Assembly: GCF_001189235.2 (NCBI RefSeq)
Contig: NZ_LFIP02000002.1
Coordinates: 248,411 to 312,410, forward strand
Reading direction: 5' to 3'
Length of the DNA stretch: 64,000 bases
Source of the DNA: Bradyrhizobium embrapense
GTDB taxonomy: Bacteria; Pseudomonadota; Alphaproteobacteria; Rhizobiales; Xanthobacteraceae
This document shows, piece by piece, positions 8,827-17,357 of the stretch (position 1 is its first letter; each line of letters begins with the position of its first letter). A program made the translations under genes and the position numbers. Below the pieces are notes generated by a model. The model searched no databases. It was not told the origin of the DNA and was given only the letters and a program-made list of their open reading frames with translations.

Positions 8827-9993
8827 ATGTCGCAGCCGCTTCTGTTTCAGCCGATCACGCTTCGCGGCGTGACCTCTCGAAACCGCATCCTGATTTCACC
8901 GATGTGCCAGTATTCGGCAACCGACGGCCTCGCCAATGACTGGCATCTTGTTCATCTTGGTAAATTCGCCCAAGGCGGCGCCGGGCTCGTGATGGTCGAG
9001 GCCGCGGCGGTCACCGCCGAGGGCCGCATCACCCATGGCGACGTGGGAATCTGGAACGACGAGCAGATCGCGCCGCTCGAACGCATCGCCGCCTTCCTGA
9101 AGGACAACGGCGCGGTGCCATCGATCCAGCTCGCGCATGCCGGCCGCAAGGCCAGCATGCAGCGTCCCTGGTACGGCAATGCCGCGCTCGACGCGGCCGA
9201 CCGCGCCCGCGGCGATCTGCCGTGGCGCCCCGTGGCGCCGAGCGCGATCCCGATGGAGGAAGGCTGGCTGATGCCGCATGCGCTCGATGTCGCCGAGCTC
9301 ACAGCGCTGCGCGAGCAATGGCGCCGCGCCACCTTGCGCGCGGTGGAGGCCGGTTTCGAATTCGTCGAAGTACATTGCGCGCACGGCTATCTGCTGCACG
9401 AATTCCTCTCGCCCTTGTCGAACAGCCGCAGCGACGCCTATGGCGGCGACCGCGCCGGGCGGATGCGCTATCCGCTCGAGATCATCGAGACCGTGCGCGC
9501 CGCCTGGCCCGCCGAGCGGCCGCTGGCGGTGCGCATCTCCTCGGTCGACGGTGTCGATGGCGGCCTGACCATCGAGGATCAGGTCGCATTCGCGCGCGAA
9601 GCCAAGGCGCGCGGCGCCGATCTGATCGATTGCTCGTCGGGCGGCCTGCTCGGCTCGGCGACCGCGGCGCGGATTCCGCGCGGCTATGGCTTCCAGGTGC
9701 CGTATGCGGACGAAATCCGCCGCGCCGCCGAGGTCGCCACTATCGCGGTCGGCCTCATCCTGCATCCGCAGCAGGCGGAAGACGTGCTCGCCAACGGTCA
9801 GGCCGATCTGGTTGCGATCGGCCGCGAAGCGCTGTTCGATCCGAACTGGCCGCTGCATGCCGAGCTTGCGCTTGGCGGCGGAGGCGGCGAGGTGTTCGCG
9901 TCCTGGCCGAAGCAGTATGGGTGGTGGCTGGAGCGGCGCGAGCCGGGCCTGCGCAGGCTCGACGGTCCGCCGCTGCCGTTCCGCAAGGTGTGA
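8827..9993 (+). CDS. NADH:flavin oxidoreductase, YqjM-type Old Yellow Enzyme
   Basis: A 388-residue FMN ene-reductase that would reduce activated C=C bonds of enones, quinones or nitro compounds with NAD(P)H. The N-terminal ISPMCQYSA contains the redox-modulating Cys of the YqjM (class III) subgroup. QLAHAGRKAS supplies the substrate-anchoring His pair. HCAHGYLLHEFLSPLSNSRS and DAYGGD-GR are family signatures, and the C-terminal VAIGREALFDPNWPLHA closes the FMN phosphate site. The next gene, a DHDPS-like lyase, starts 38 bp downstream with its own ribosome site, so they probably form a small catabolic operon. Confidence 0.92.
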   Translation: MSQPLLFQPITLRGVTSRNRILISPMCQYSATDGLANDWHLVHLGKFAQGGAGLVMVEAAAVTAEGRITHGDVGIWNDEQIAPLERIAAFLKDNGAVPSIQLAHAGRKASMQRPWYGNAALDAADRARGDLPWRPVAPSAIPMEEGWLMPHALDVAELTALREQWRRATLRAVEAGFEFVEVHCAHGYLLHEFLSPLSNSRSDAYGGDRAGRMRYPLEIIETVRAAWPAERPLAVRISSVDGVDGGLTIEDQVAFAREAKARGADLIDCSSGGLLGSATAARIPRGYGFQVPYADEIRRAAEVATIAVGLILHPQQAEDVLANGQADLVAIGREALFDPNWPLHAELALGGGGGEVFASWPKQYGWWLERREPGLRRLDGPPLPFRKV

Positions 9994-10031
9994 CGGATCA
10001 AGCTGCGACAGATCATCAGGGAGGATTTGAC

Positions 10032-10961
10032 ATGACGATTTCGGCACAGCGTCCCTATCGCGGCGTGTTCCCGGTGGCGCCGACCATCTTCGACGCTGGC
10101 GGCAACCTCGACCTCGACGGCCAGCGGCGCTGCATCGATTTCATGATCGATGCCGGCTCGCACGGCATCTGCATCCTCGCCAATTTCTCGGAACAGTTCG
10201 TGCTGGCCGATGCCGAGCGCGAGACCGTGATGCATGCGGTGCTCGAGCACGTCGCGGGCCGCATTCCGGTGATCGTCACCACGACGCATTTCTCCTCGGC
10301 GGTGTGCGCCGCGCGCAGCCGCGACGCGGAGGCCGCGGGCGCCGCGATGGTGATGATCATGCCGCCTTATCACGGCGCGACCTTCCGCGTCGGCGAGCCG
10401 GCCATCTACGAGTTCTATCGGGTGGTGTCTGACGCCATCAACATCCCGATCATGATCCAGGACGCGCCGGTCGCGGGCACGCCGCTCTCGGTGGACTTCC
10501 TGGCGCGGATGGCAAAGGAGCTCGCCAATGTCAGGTACTTCAAGATCGAGGTGCCGATGGCCGCAAACAAGCTGCGCGGCCTGATCGAGAAGGGCGGCAG
10601 CGTGATCGAGGGACCGTGGGATGGCGAGGAGGCGATCACGCTGATGACCGATCTCGATGCCGGCGCCACCGGTGCGATGACCGGCGGCGGTTATCCCGAC
10701 GGCATCCGCCAGATCATGGATCCGTTCTTCGCCGGCCGCCGCGACGAGGCCGTGCAGGCCTATGCGCGCTGGCTGCCGCTGATCAACTACGAGAACCGGC
10801 AATGCGGGCTGCAGGCCTGCAAGGTGCTGATGCGCGAGGGCGGCGTCATCAAGTCGGACGCGGTGCGGCATCCGCTGCAGCCGCTGCATCCGGCGACGCG
10901 CGCCGGCCTGATCGAGATCGCGCGCACGCTCGACCCGGTCGTGCTGCGCTGGGGGCGCTGA
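10032..10961 (+). CDS. Dihydrodipicolinate synthase family aldolase/dehydratase
   Basis: A 309-residue TIM-barrel Schiff-base lyase. The Schiff-base lysine is in YFKIE (residues about 174-178). The usual catalytic tyrosine motif (YN-P) is replaced by IMIQDAPVAGTPL, the variant I associate with 2-keto-3-deoxy-sugar-acid dehydratases such as L-2-keto-3-deoxyarabonate dehydratase rather than true DapA. An early GGNLDLDGQRR matches the family N-terminus. The ATG at 10032 follows GGAGGA at a suitable distance. It lies 38 bp after the ene-reductase gene, suggesting a shared catabolic role. The substrate is an inference. Confidence 0.88.
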   Translation: MTISAQRPYRGVFPVAPTIFDAGGNLDLDGQRRCIDFMIDAGSHGICILANFSEQFVLADAERETVMHAVLEHVAGRIPVIVTTTHFSSAVCAARSRDAEAAGAAMVMIMPPYHGATFRVGEPAIYEFYRVVSDAINIPIMIQDAPVAGTPLSVDFLARMAKELANVRYFKIEVPMAANKLRGLIEKGGSVIEGPWDGEEAITLMTDLDAGATGAMTGGGYPDGIRQIMDPFFAGRRDEAVQAYARWLPLINYENRQCGLQACKVLMREGGVIKSDAVRHPLQPLHPATRAGLIEIARTLDPVVLRWGR

Positions 10962-11108
10962 GCGCGCCACCCGGCTGTCTCGTCCGGATCATCGCTGCCG
11001 TCTGCATTCACATAACCGTCAACAACGGTATCTACCGTTCCGGTACGGGAAGTGGGGCATTTGTCCCCGCATGTGCAATCTGCATAGATCTGGCCGCTCA
11101 GGCAGAGC

Positions 11109-12212
11109 ATGATTGAAACCTTCCGGGTCGGCGGTTTTGCGATGCGCTACGGCCATTTCGTGCCGCGGCTTTACAATTATTGCCGGTCGCTCGGCTTTGA
11201 GCGGCAGCACATGCTGCCGTCACGCGCCTTCTGCTCGGACGAGAGTCAAGGCTATCCGGTCATGCTGCTGGCCCAGCATTTCGGAACCTTTCCGTTCGAT
11301 CACGGGCGGGTCGGCGGCAAGGTCGCGATCAACCGCCACGGACCTTTTGCCCATCACGGCGAGGATTTGTTGCTGATTCAGGCCAGTCATGTCGGTTACG
11401 ATCCCGATGATGGCCGCTTTGGGGTCTATCAGCGCCACCGCACCGACGGCTGCAGGTTCGGCGACTGCTGCGGCAAGCTCTGCGGCGTGCTGCGCTGGTA
11501 CGAGGACGAATACGCGCATGCCTGCAAGCAGGTGCAATGCGGCCGGCTCGATGGCGAGCCGGTGTTCCGGATCGACAATCAGTATCTCGACGACAGCCGC
11601 AGCGAAGGCGTCTTTCTGCGGCTCGACCGCATGGTCGAGACGCCGCGCCAGCCGCTGACCGTGCTGAGCACGTCGAAGGTCTTTGGCGTCAGTCCAGCGA
11701 TCCGCGAACGGCTCGGCGAGGCCTGCTTTGGTGAGACACCTGCGCCGATCGGCACGGCGCTGTCGCCCGATCTGTTTCACTTCCGGCGTGCACAAGTCGA
11801 AGGTCCCGAGGGCCATGACATGCTCGAGGCGGCGCTCGCGCCTGTCATGCCGGCGCTGGTGACCTCGCCGCATCCCGCATTGGATGCCGCCCGCTTCGTC
11901 ACCCAGGCCGAGTTCGATCGCACCTATCGGAGCATTTTGCGCGAGCCGGCGTTTCAGACCAAGAACGTGCTGTTCGTGTCCGGCCTCAACATCGATGTGT
12001 CGCCGCGCGAGGGTTTTCCGTTTCCGTTCACCAAATTCGTTCCCTGGGCCGCCTATGCCCGCCTGCGCGACGGTCGCTCGTTCCTGTTGGAGCAGGAGCA
12101 GCTGGTCGAGACGCTGCGCCGGATGCCGGGCGAAAATCCGGACTGCCTGTCGTTCGACAAGACAATCGAGCAGATGACCACCGCGCCGGAAATCCGGCTT
12201 CCGATCGGCTGA
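11109..12212 (+). CDS. LCIB-like (theta-class) carbonic anhydrase homologue
   Basis: A 367-residue soluble protein. Its N-terminal 130 residues follow the order of the algal LCIB/theta carbonic anhydrase domain as I know it: Cys-x-Asp-Glu (C42-S43-D44-E45), a Gly/His stretch (HFGTFPFDHGRVGGK, 57-71), QASHVGYDPDDGRFG with His94, and a CCGK motif (C120-C121). A Cys-His-Cys zinc site is therefore possible. The C-terminal half has VSGLNIDV and a Tyr-rich DG turn, which also match the LCIB fold order. No signal peptide is seen, so it would act in the cytoplasm on CO2/bicarbonate. The family call is an inference from motifs. The start overlaps nothing, and a 66-codon ORF is coupled at its stop. Confidence 0.62.
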   Translation: MIETFRVGGFAMRYGHFVPRLYNYCRSLGFERQHMLPSRAFCSDESQGYPVMLLAQHFGTFPFDHGRVGGKVAINRHGPFAHHGEDLLLIQASHVGYDPDDGRFGVYQRHRTDGCRFGDCCGKLCGVLRWYEDEYAHACKQVQCGRLDGEPVFRIDNQYLDDSRSEGVFLRLDRMVETPRQPLTVLSTSKVFGVSPAIRERLGEACFGETPAPIGTALSPDLFHFRRAQVEGPEGHDMLEAALAPVMPALVTSPHPALDAARFVTQAEFDRTYRSILREPAFQTKNVLFVSGLNIDVSPREGFPFPFTKFVPWAAYARLRDGRSFLLEQEQLVETLRRMPGENPDCLSFDKTIEQMTTAPEIRLPIG

Positions 12213-12412
12213 TGCCCATGACGACGCTTCCGGCCCTGCGTACGCACGCTGCTCCCGAACCGCGTCTCCAGCGCCTGGAATTCGTGGATCGCGAGCGCGG
12301 CTTGACCCGCCGTCACTTCATCCTCGGCTGCCTCAGCCTGGTTGCCGGCCAGATGGTGCGCCTGCTCGACAAGCTCCAGCGATTGCCGCTGCTGCGCATT
12401 CGTTTTCCCTGA
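12212..12412 (+). CDS. Possible small protein translationally coupled to the LCIB-like gene
   Basis: A 66-residue ORF whose ATG shares bases with the stop of the LCIB-like gene (TGATG), a common coupling arrangement. A second in-frame ATG follows six bases later. It has a basic and polar N-terminus (residues 1-35) and one hydrophobic segment (HFILGCLSLVAGQMV), which could be a single membrane anchor. It does not overlap the convergent DUF445 gene. I recognise no family. It could be a chance ORF. Confidence 0.35.
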   Translation: MPMTTLPALRTHAAPEPRLQRLEFVDRERGLTRRHFILGCLSLVAGQMVRLLDKLQRLPLLRIRFP

Positions 12413-12427
12413 GCGCGAACGGACGCG

Positions 12428-13675
12428 CTACAGCCAGCGCGAGACCGAGAAGATCAGCAGGCCGACCAGCCCTCCGACGACGGTTCCGTTGATCCGGATG
12501 AATTGCAGGTCGCGCCCGACCTGCAATTCGATCCGCATGATCAGCGTCTCGGTGTCCCAGTTCTCGACCACCTTGCGGATGAAGGTCGCGATCTCCTGGC
12601 GGCGCGATGCAACGGCCCGCAGCGCTGCGACGCGAAGCCAGCGGTTGATGCGGTCGCGCATCTCGGCATCGTCGCGGACCCGCGCGGCAATCGAGATCAG
12701 GGCGGTTTCGATCGCGTCCGCGATCGCGGCCGAGGTCGCCGCAGAGCTCAGCCGCGCCTCGATCGCCTGCCACATCGCGTCGATCTGGCGGATCACGGCC
12801 GGGTTGTCGAGCATCTGCTGCTTCAGTTCCTCGCCTTTGGCGAGGTAGTCGGGATCGGTGGCGAGCCGGTCGATCAGGCGTTCGATCTCGGCCTTGAGCT
12901 CGATCCGCCAGGGATGGTTCGGCTCGCGCATCTCGTCGAGCGTCTGACCGATGCCGGAGATGACGCGGTCGGCCACTATGCCGTCGACCCATTTCGGCAC
13001 GAACCGGTAGGAGCGCTGCGAGACCTTCCTGCGGATGGTTTCCCTGTTGTTGGCGAGCGCCGTGCTCGCCGATGTGATCATGCGCTCGACGAGGGCCTGC
13101 GCATCGCCATGCGCCCACAACAGCGCCAGCACCCGCGAGGCGAGCGGCGCCACCGGAACCGCCGCGATGCCCTGCCGGGTGCGGCGCGTCAGAAAGCTGT
13201 TGAGGTCGGCGCTCGGCGTCGCCTGCAGGGCCTGGTGGACCGCCGAGACCGTGCGCTGTGCCGCGCTGCGGGCGTGCGACGGCCGCTCGATCCAGTGTGC
13301 CGTCCAGCCGGCGATGTCGACGTCGCGGATGCGATCGCCGACCACGCGGGGCGACAGGAAGTTGTTGGCGATGAAGCGGCCGAGCGCGACCGCAATGCGC
13401 TGCTTGCTCTGCGGCACGATCGCGGTGTGCGGGATAGGGATGCCGAGCGGATGACGAAACAGCGCGACGACCGCGAACCAATCGGCGCAGGCGCCGATCA
13501 TGCCGGCTTCCGCGAATGCGCGCGGATAGGCCAGCCACGGCCAGTGCGGTTGCGCCATCGAGGTCGCCACAAAAACCAGCAGCATGAACACGAGCAGGGC
13601 CGTGGCGAGGGCCCGCATGCGACGGAGATCGCGCAATCTGGTGTCCTCAGGCGGAAGCACGGCGCCGATGTCCAA
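12428..13675 (-). CDS. DUF445 family membrane protein, last gene of the fez-like operon
   Basis: A 415-residue protein of the DUF445 (YheB/YjiN) family with no settled function. A membrane helix near residues 24-42 is followed by the conserved AFAEAGMIGACADWFAVVALFRHPLG, the diagnostic N-terminal block. A long helical, probably coiled-coil middle follows, and a second membrane helix lies at the C-terminus (about 392-412). The start lies 6 bp after the stop of the EcsC gene, so it is almost certainly co-transcribed with the P-type ATPase operon. Both ends in the membrane with a long helical arm between would suit a scaffold or membrane-shaping role; that is inference. Confidence 0.88.
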   Translation of the reverse strand: MDIGAVLPPEDTRLRDLRRMRALATALLVFMLLVFVATSMAQPHWPWLAYPRAFAEAGMIGACADWFAVVALFRHPLGIPIPHTAIVPQSKQRIAVALGRFIANNFLSPRVVGDRIRDVDIAGWTAHWIERPSHARSAAQRTVSAVHQALQATPSADLNSFLTRRTRQGIAAVPVAPLASRVLALLWAHGDAQALVERMITSASTALANNRETIRRKVSQRSYRFVPKWVDGIVADRVISGIGQTLDEMREPNHPWRIELKAEIERLIDRLATDPDYLAKGEELKQQMLDNPAVIRQIDAMWQAIEARLSSAATSAAIADAIETALISIAARVRDDAEMRDRINRWLRVAALRAVASRRQEIATFIRKVVENWDTETLIMRIELQVGRDLQFIRINGTVVGGLVGLLIFSVSRWL

Positions 13676-13681
13676 TTCGCC

Positions 13682-14521
13682 TCATGCCGTCGCAACGCCG
13701 CGGCGCGGTGCAAGCCGCGCTGCGATCGCCGCATAATGTTGCCGAACCCCGGCGCTGCCATGGAGGCGTTCCAGCCGGCGCACCGTGAAGTGCCCTTTCG
13801 CGATCTTCTGGAAATGGTCCATGAAGATCACGTTGACGGTCGCGCCGAATGCCGCGCCGATGATCGGCACCGCGCCGGCCGCGGCCTTGTCCGAGACCAC
13901 CAGCCCGAAGCGGGAGACGATCTCGCTGACCAGATTGGAGATCACCGGGGCGGAGGCATCCACCGCGCCGCGCTCCAGGATATAGGCGGCCGCGTCGCTG
14001 GTGTATTTGCTGATCAGCGCGCGGGCGGCGTAGTAGCCGACGTCGACACTCCCGTCGGTTCGCTTGGTGCCATAGGCGAAGACTTCGAGACAGGCGAGCC
14101 TCGCCTCGATGCTGGAGAGGTCCTCACCCTGGTGCCGCGCGATCTCGGCAATCGCGCGCAGCATCAAGGTCGTGGTCAGAGGAAGCTCGACCGCGAGCGC
14201 GCCGAAGCCGAGCAGGCCGCTGACGCCTCCGGTCACCCCGGCGAGGAACGACGAGAAGGTCACCGCCGGTGCGGGCGGCGGTTTCTCGTCGAGCGTGTCG
14301 ACGGCAACCTCCAGCCCCTTCATGACAGCCGTTCGCACCAGCCCGCTGAGCTGGCGGTTGGCGGCCTTCGGCAGCAGGTTGAGGACGCGGTTGACCGGAA
14401 CGCCGGCATAATCGGCGATCCTTGCCGCGAGATTGGAACTCTCCAGCGTCTTGACGGCGGCTTGCAGTGCGGCGTGATCGCCGGGAGGAAGGACAAGGAG
14501 CTGGGTGAGATCCTGGCTCAT
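13682..14521 (-). CDS. EcsC family protein in the fez-like operon
   Basis: A 279-residue EcsC-domain protein. EcsC is a widespread helical domain with amphiphilic Gly/Ala-rich stretches, of poorly defined function. Visible landmarks are VNRVLNLLPKAANRQL, a Gly-rich hydrophobic block (LAGVTGGVSGLLGFGALAVELPLTT), IARHQGEDL, and a C-terminal hydrophobic AAGAVPIIGAAFGATVNVIF. The start overlaps the ATPase stop by 4 bp (ATGA), which indicates translational coupling. The ATG at 14521 is chosen for that reason; a longer open frame upstream is a shadow of the ATPase gene. Its presence in this operon suggests a membrane-compartment role, but this is not shown. Confidence 0.86.
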   Translation of the reverse strand: MSQDLTQLLVLPPGDHAALQAAVKTLESSNLAARIADYAGVPVNRVLNLLPKAANRQLSGLVRTAVMKGLEVAVDTLDEKPPPAPAVTFSSFLAGVTGGVSGLLGFGALAVELPLTTTLMLRAIAEIARHQGEDLSSIEARLACLEVFAYGTKRTDGSVDVGYYAARALISKYTSDAAAYILERGAVDASAPVISNLVSEIVSRFGLVVSDKAAAGAVPIIGAAFGATVNVIFMDHFQKIAKGHFTVRRLERLHGSAGVRQHYAAIAARLAPRRGVATA

Positions 14522-16635
14522 TGATAGCGCAGGATTGGCCGTATGCCGTTGAAGCTCGCGAGTATCGCCGAGCCGTTGCTGATCAGCGCGGTCACCTCGG
14601 GCGTGATCAGGCCGCCCGGCAGGGCAAGCCCGAGCGCCAGCGTATTGAGCGCGGCGACGATGGCGTAGTTCTGCTTGATCAGGCTGACGGCGCCTTGCGA
14701 AATCTCGATCGCCTTGACCAGCTTCCAGAGCGAATCTTCCATCAGGATGACGTCGGCGGATTCGTGCGTGACCTCGGCACCGTGCTTCATCGCGATGCCG
14801 ACGTCGGCGAAGCTGAGCGCGGGAGAATCGTTGATGCCGTCGCCGACCATGGCGACCCTGCGTCCCTGGCGTTGCAGCTGCTGGATGACATCGGCCTTGT
14901 CGGCCGGCAGCATGTCCGCGAAGTGCTCGGTGAGCCCGAGATTCTTGCAGACGGCGCGCGCCACCACCGCATTGTCGCCGGTCAGCATGATGCTGTTCTT
15001 GACGCCCAGCGCATGCAACCGCTCGATCACCGATCGGCTCTCCGCGCGGATCTCGTCGGAATACGGCACGAGGCCCGCGAGCTTGCCGTCCACGGCGATA
15101 TAGAGGCTCGAATAGCCGCGCTCGTCGAGCGCAGCGCGATCGAAGGCCGAGGCGTCGACCGCGATCTCGCTCTGGCGCATGAAGCGCTGGTTGCCGACAT
15201 GGACATAGTAGCCGTTGACCTGGCCCTCGACGCCGAGGCCGAGGCGGTAGGTGGTCTCGTTGCAGGGCGGGATGTTCACCGCGAGCTGCCGGGCCCGGGT
15301 GCGCAGCGCTTCGGCGACCGGATGCTGCAGCTTGGTCTCGGCGGCGGCGGCGAGCCCGAGCAAATGGTTCGGCGTGATCGAGTTCTGGTAGGAGATCACG
15401 TCGATGACGGCAGGCGTGCCGTGGGTGAGGGTGCCGGTCTTGTCGAACACCATGGTGTCGATCCCGGCAAGCTTCTCCATGTGGCCGCCGCTCTTGATGA
15501 TCATGCCGGTGCGGGCCGCCAGCGTCATCGAGGACAGCACCGAGGTCGGGGCGGCGACGCGGATGCCGGTGCCGTAGTCGACGATCACAAGCGACAGGAA
15601 GCGGTTGAAGTCGCCCGAGACCATGGCGGTGCCGGTGGCGAGCGCCAGGGTCGGGGTCACGAGCCGGTCGGCGAAGCGCTCGGCATGGTTCTGCATCCGG
15701 GTGTCGCCGATCGGTGCGGATTCGATCAGCCGCACGATCTGCCCGGCGGTGGTCGCGGTGCCGACGCGCAGCGCACGCAGCGTGATCTGGCCCTCGCGGA
15801 TCACCGTGGCGGCGAAGGCGGCTTCGCCCTTGCCGCGATGCACCGGCAGGCCCTCGCCGGTGATCGTCTTCTGGTCGATGGTGGCGGAGCCGTCGATGAT
15901 CTCGCCGTCGACCGGAATCATCTCGCCGGGATACACCACGACGATGTCGCCGTTCTTGAGCTCGGCAGCGGGGATCGACACCACCTCGCCGTCGCGCAGC
16001 AGCCAGGCGGTCTTCGACTGGAATTCGAGCAGCTCGTTGATCGCCCGCCGCGAGCCCGCCGCGGTCAGGTCGCGGATCCAGTCGCCGAGCTTGATCAGCC
16101 AGGTGACGATGCAGCCGGCCAGCGGGTTGCCCTGGACCACCGATGCGCTGATCGCGAGCGTGTCGAGCACGTCGATGTTGAGCCGGCTCTCGTTCGCCCA
16201 GACCTTCCAGGCGCGCTTGGCGATCGGGATCGCGTTCCACAGCATCAGCGGCATGTTGATCGCCGTGATCACCGGATTGGCGCTGAAGGCCATGAACAGC
16301 GACAGCGTCGGCAACGTCAGCGGCGAGCGCTTGGAGACTTCCGGCACGCTGGCGCGCGGCGCGCCCGCGTCCTGCGCGGCGCCGACGCAGAGCGCCTTGA
16401 CGTCGGTGAGGCTCATGGCCTTGAAGCCGTTCAGCAGCGCGAGCAGCCGTTGTTCGTGGGCCGGATCGTATTCCAGCACGAGGCTGGCGCATTCGTAGTT
16501 GATCCGTGCGGTCCTGATGCCGTCCTGCGCCCGCAGCCATCCAAGGCAGAGCTCGCCCAGCTTGCGGTTCTGCCCGAGCGCGGGGATGCTCAGACGAATG
16601 CGCCCTGGCATGGAATGGCAGAAACTGAAATCCAT
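14518..16635 (-). CDS. P1B-type ATPase with N-terminal PGRIRL motif, FezB-like
   Basis: A 705-residue heavy-metal-type P-type ATPase. P1B landmarks are in order: TGE at 259-261 in the actuator domain, the phosphorylation site DKTGT (398-402), the HP motif (438-439) and GDGINDSPAL (598-607). The membrane metal motif that is normally C-P-C(x)6P reads Y-G-T(x)6P (354-363, inside DYGTGIRVAAP), so it is not a Cu/Zn/Cd exporter of the usual groups. The N-terminus has HSMPGRIRL (residues 7-15), an arginine motif that I recall from ferrosome FezB and FezC proteins, and a degenerate HMA-like domain without CxxC. It starts 26 bp after the HMA-like gene and overlaps the EcsC gene. Confidence 0.88.
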   Translation of the reverse strand: MDFSFCHSMPGRIRLSIPALGQNRKLGELCLGWLRAQDGIRTARINYECASLVLEYDPAHEQRLLALLNGFKAMSLTDVKALCVGAAQDAGAPRASVPEVSKRSPLTLPTLSLFMAFSANPVITAINMPLMLWNAIPIAKRAWKVWANESRLNIDVLDTLAISASVVQGNPLAGCIVTWLIKLGDWIRDLTAAGSRRAINELLEFQSKTAWLLRDGEVVSIPAAELKNGDIVVVYPGEMIPVDGEIIDGSATIDQKTITGEGLPVHRGKGEAAFAATVIREGQITLRALRVGTATTAGQIVRLIESAPIGDTRMQNHAERFADRLVTPTLALATGTAMVSGDFNRFLSLVIVDYGTGIRVAAPTSVLSSMTLAARTGMIIKSGGHMEKLAGIDTMVFDKTGTLTHGTPAVIDVISYQNSITPNHLLGLAAAAETKLQHPVAEALRTRARQLAVNIPPCNETTYRLGLGVEGQVNGYYVHVGNQRFMRQSEIAVDASAFDRAALDERGYSSLYIAVDGKLAGLVPYSDEIRAESRSVIERLHALGVKNSIMLTGDNAVVARAVCKNLGLTEHFADMLPADKADVIQQLQRQGRRVAMVGDGINDSPALSFADVGIAMKHGAEVTHESADVILMEDSLWKLVKAIEISQGAVSLIKQNYAIVAALNTLALGLALPGGLITPEVTALISNGSAILASFNGIRPILRYQ

Positions 16636-16661
16636 GACGTTGCACTCTCACCCCTGGCGGG

Positions 16662-17219
16662 TCAGGCCATCGCGCGTGCCGGCTCCGCCTGCTCCGCGGA
16701 GGCCATGTTGGCCTGTATCATGTGGTTGAGTGCAAACACGGCCAGCGTGACCCAAACCGGCGTCGCCGCAGTGGCGCCAACCTCGAACACGGTGAAGCCG
16801 GCGATGCCAGCCGCCAGCACGATCTTCAGATCGATCACATTGCCGCTGGCAACCTTGATGCCGTGGTCGAAGTCCCGGAAGAAGTCCACGATCACCTTCG
16901 CCGTGTGCGAGTGCTCGGCGAGGTACTGGGCTTCCTGTTCTATCTTGTTTGCCAGCGCGTCGATCTCGTTGGTCGGCGGCTTGTAGTGACCGCCGGTGTG
17001 ATGCTCCAGGCGACCATGAAATTCATCATGCCGGTCGGTGTCGTAGTGCAACACGACGCTCCCCGTCGTCGGGTTGATCGTCACTTCCTCGATGCCGGGG
17101 ATGACGCTGAAGGTCTGCTTGATCTGTTCGAGAAGCTCGGGGTTTTCCTTCGCCGATGGAACCTTCATGCGTATCCGGCCGGGCACCTGATGCGCAATCT
17201 GCAGCTTCATCTTGGTCAT
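16662..17219 (-). CDS. HMA-like membrane protein with PGRIRM motif, FezC-like
   Basis: A 185-residue protein. The N-terminal IAHQVPGRIRM (8-18) is the same arginine motif as at the start of the neighbouring ATPase. It leads a ferredoxin-like HMA-type domain (residues about 15-60) that lacks the metal-binding CxxC. A His-rich linker follows (RHDEFHGRLEHHTGGH, about 63-78), then an amphipathic helix and a C-terminal hydrophobic region of one or two helices (about 128-170). His-rich and membrane-anchored, it could present iron to the ATPase or organise a compartment. The FezC assignment is inferred from the motif, size and operon position. Confidence 0.75.
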   Translation of the reverse strand: MTKMKLQIAHQVPGRIRMKVPSAKENPELLEQIKQTFSVIPGIEEVTINPTTGSVVLHYDTDRHDEFHGRLEHHTGGHYKPPTNEIDALANKIEQEAQYLAEHSHTAKVIVDFFRDFDHGIKVASGNVIDLKIVLAAGIAGFTVFEVGATAATPVWVTLAVFALNHMIQANMASAEQAEPARAMA

Positions 17220-17357
17220 CGCATTCCTCTAACAGCGTTCCGACGCCGGCGCGGGGACGCGAATGATGCCGTGACACATGATTGCGCGCCGCGCTGGTGT
17301 CGCAAGGTCGCTTGTCGGCGTGGCCTCGCCGCGCTGCATCTGCCCATCGGACGCGGT

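Noticed and set aside
13682..16651. A 989-codon minus-strand open frame spanning the ATPase and EcsC genes
   Set aside because: Only its last 279 codons (EcsC) read as protein. The first part is an arginine-rich shadow of the ATPase, which is in another frame.
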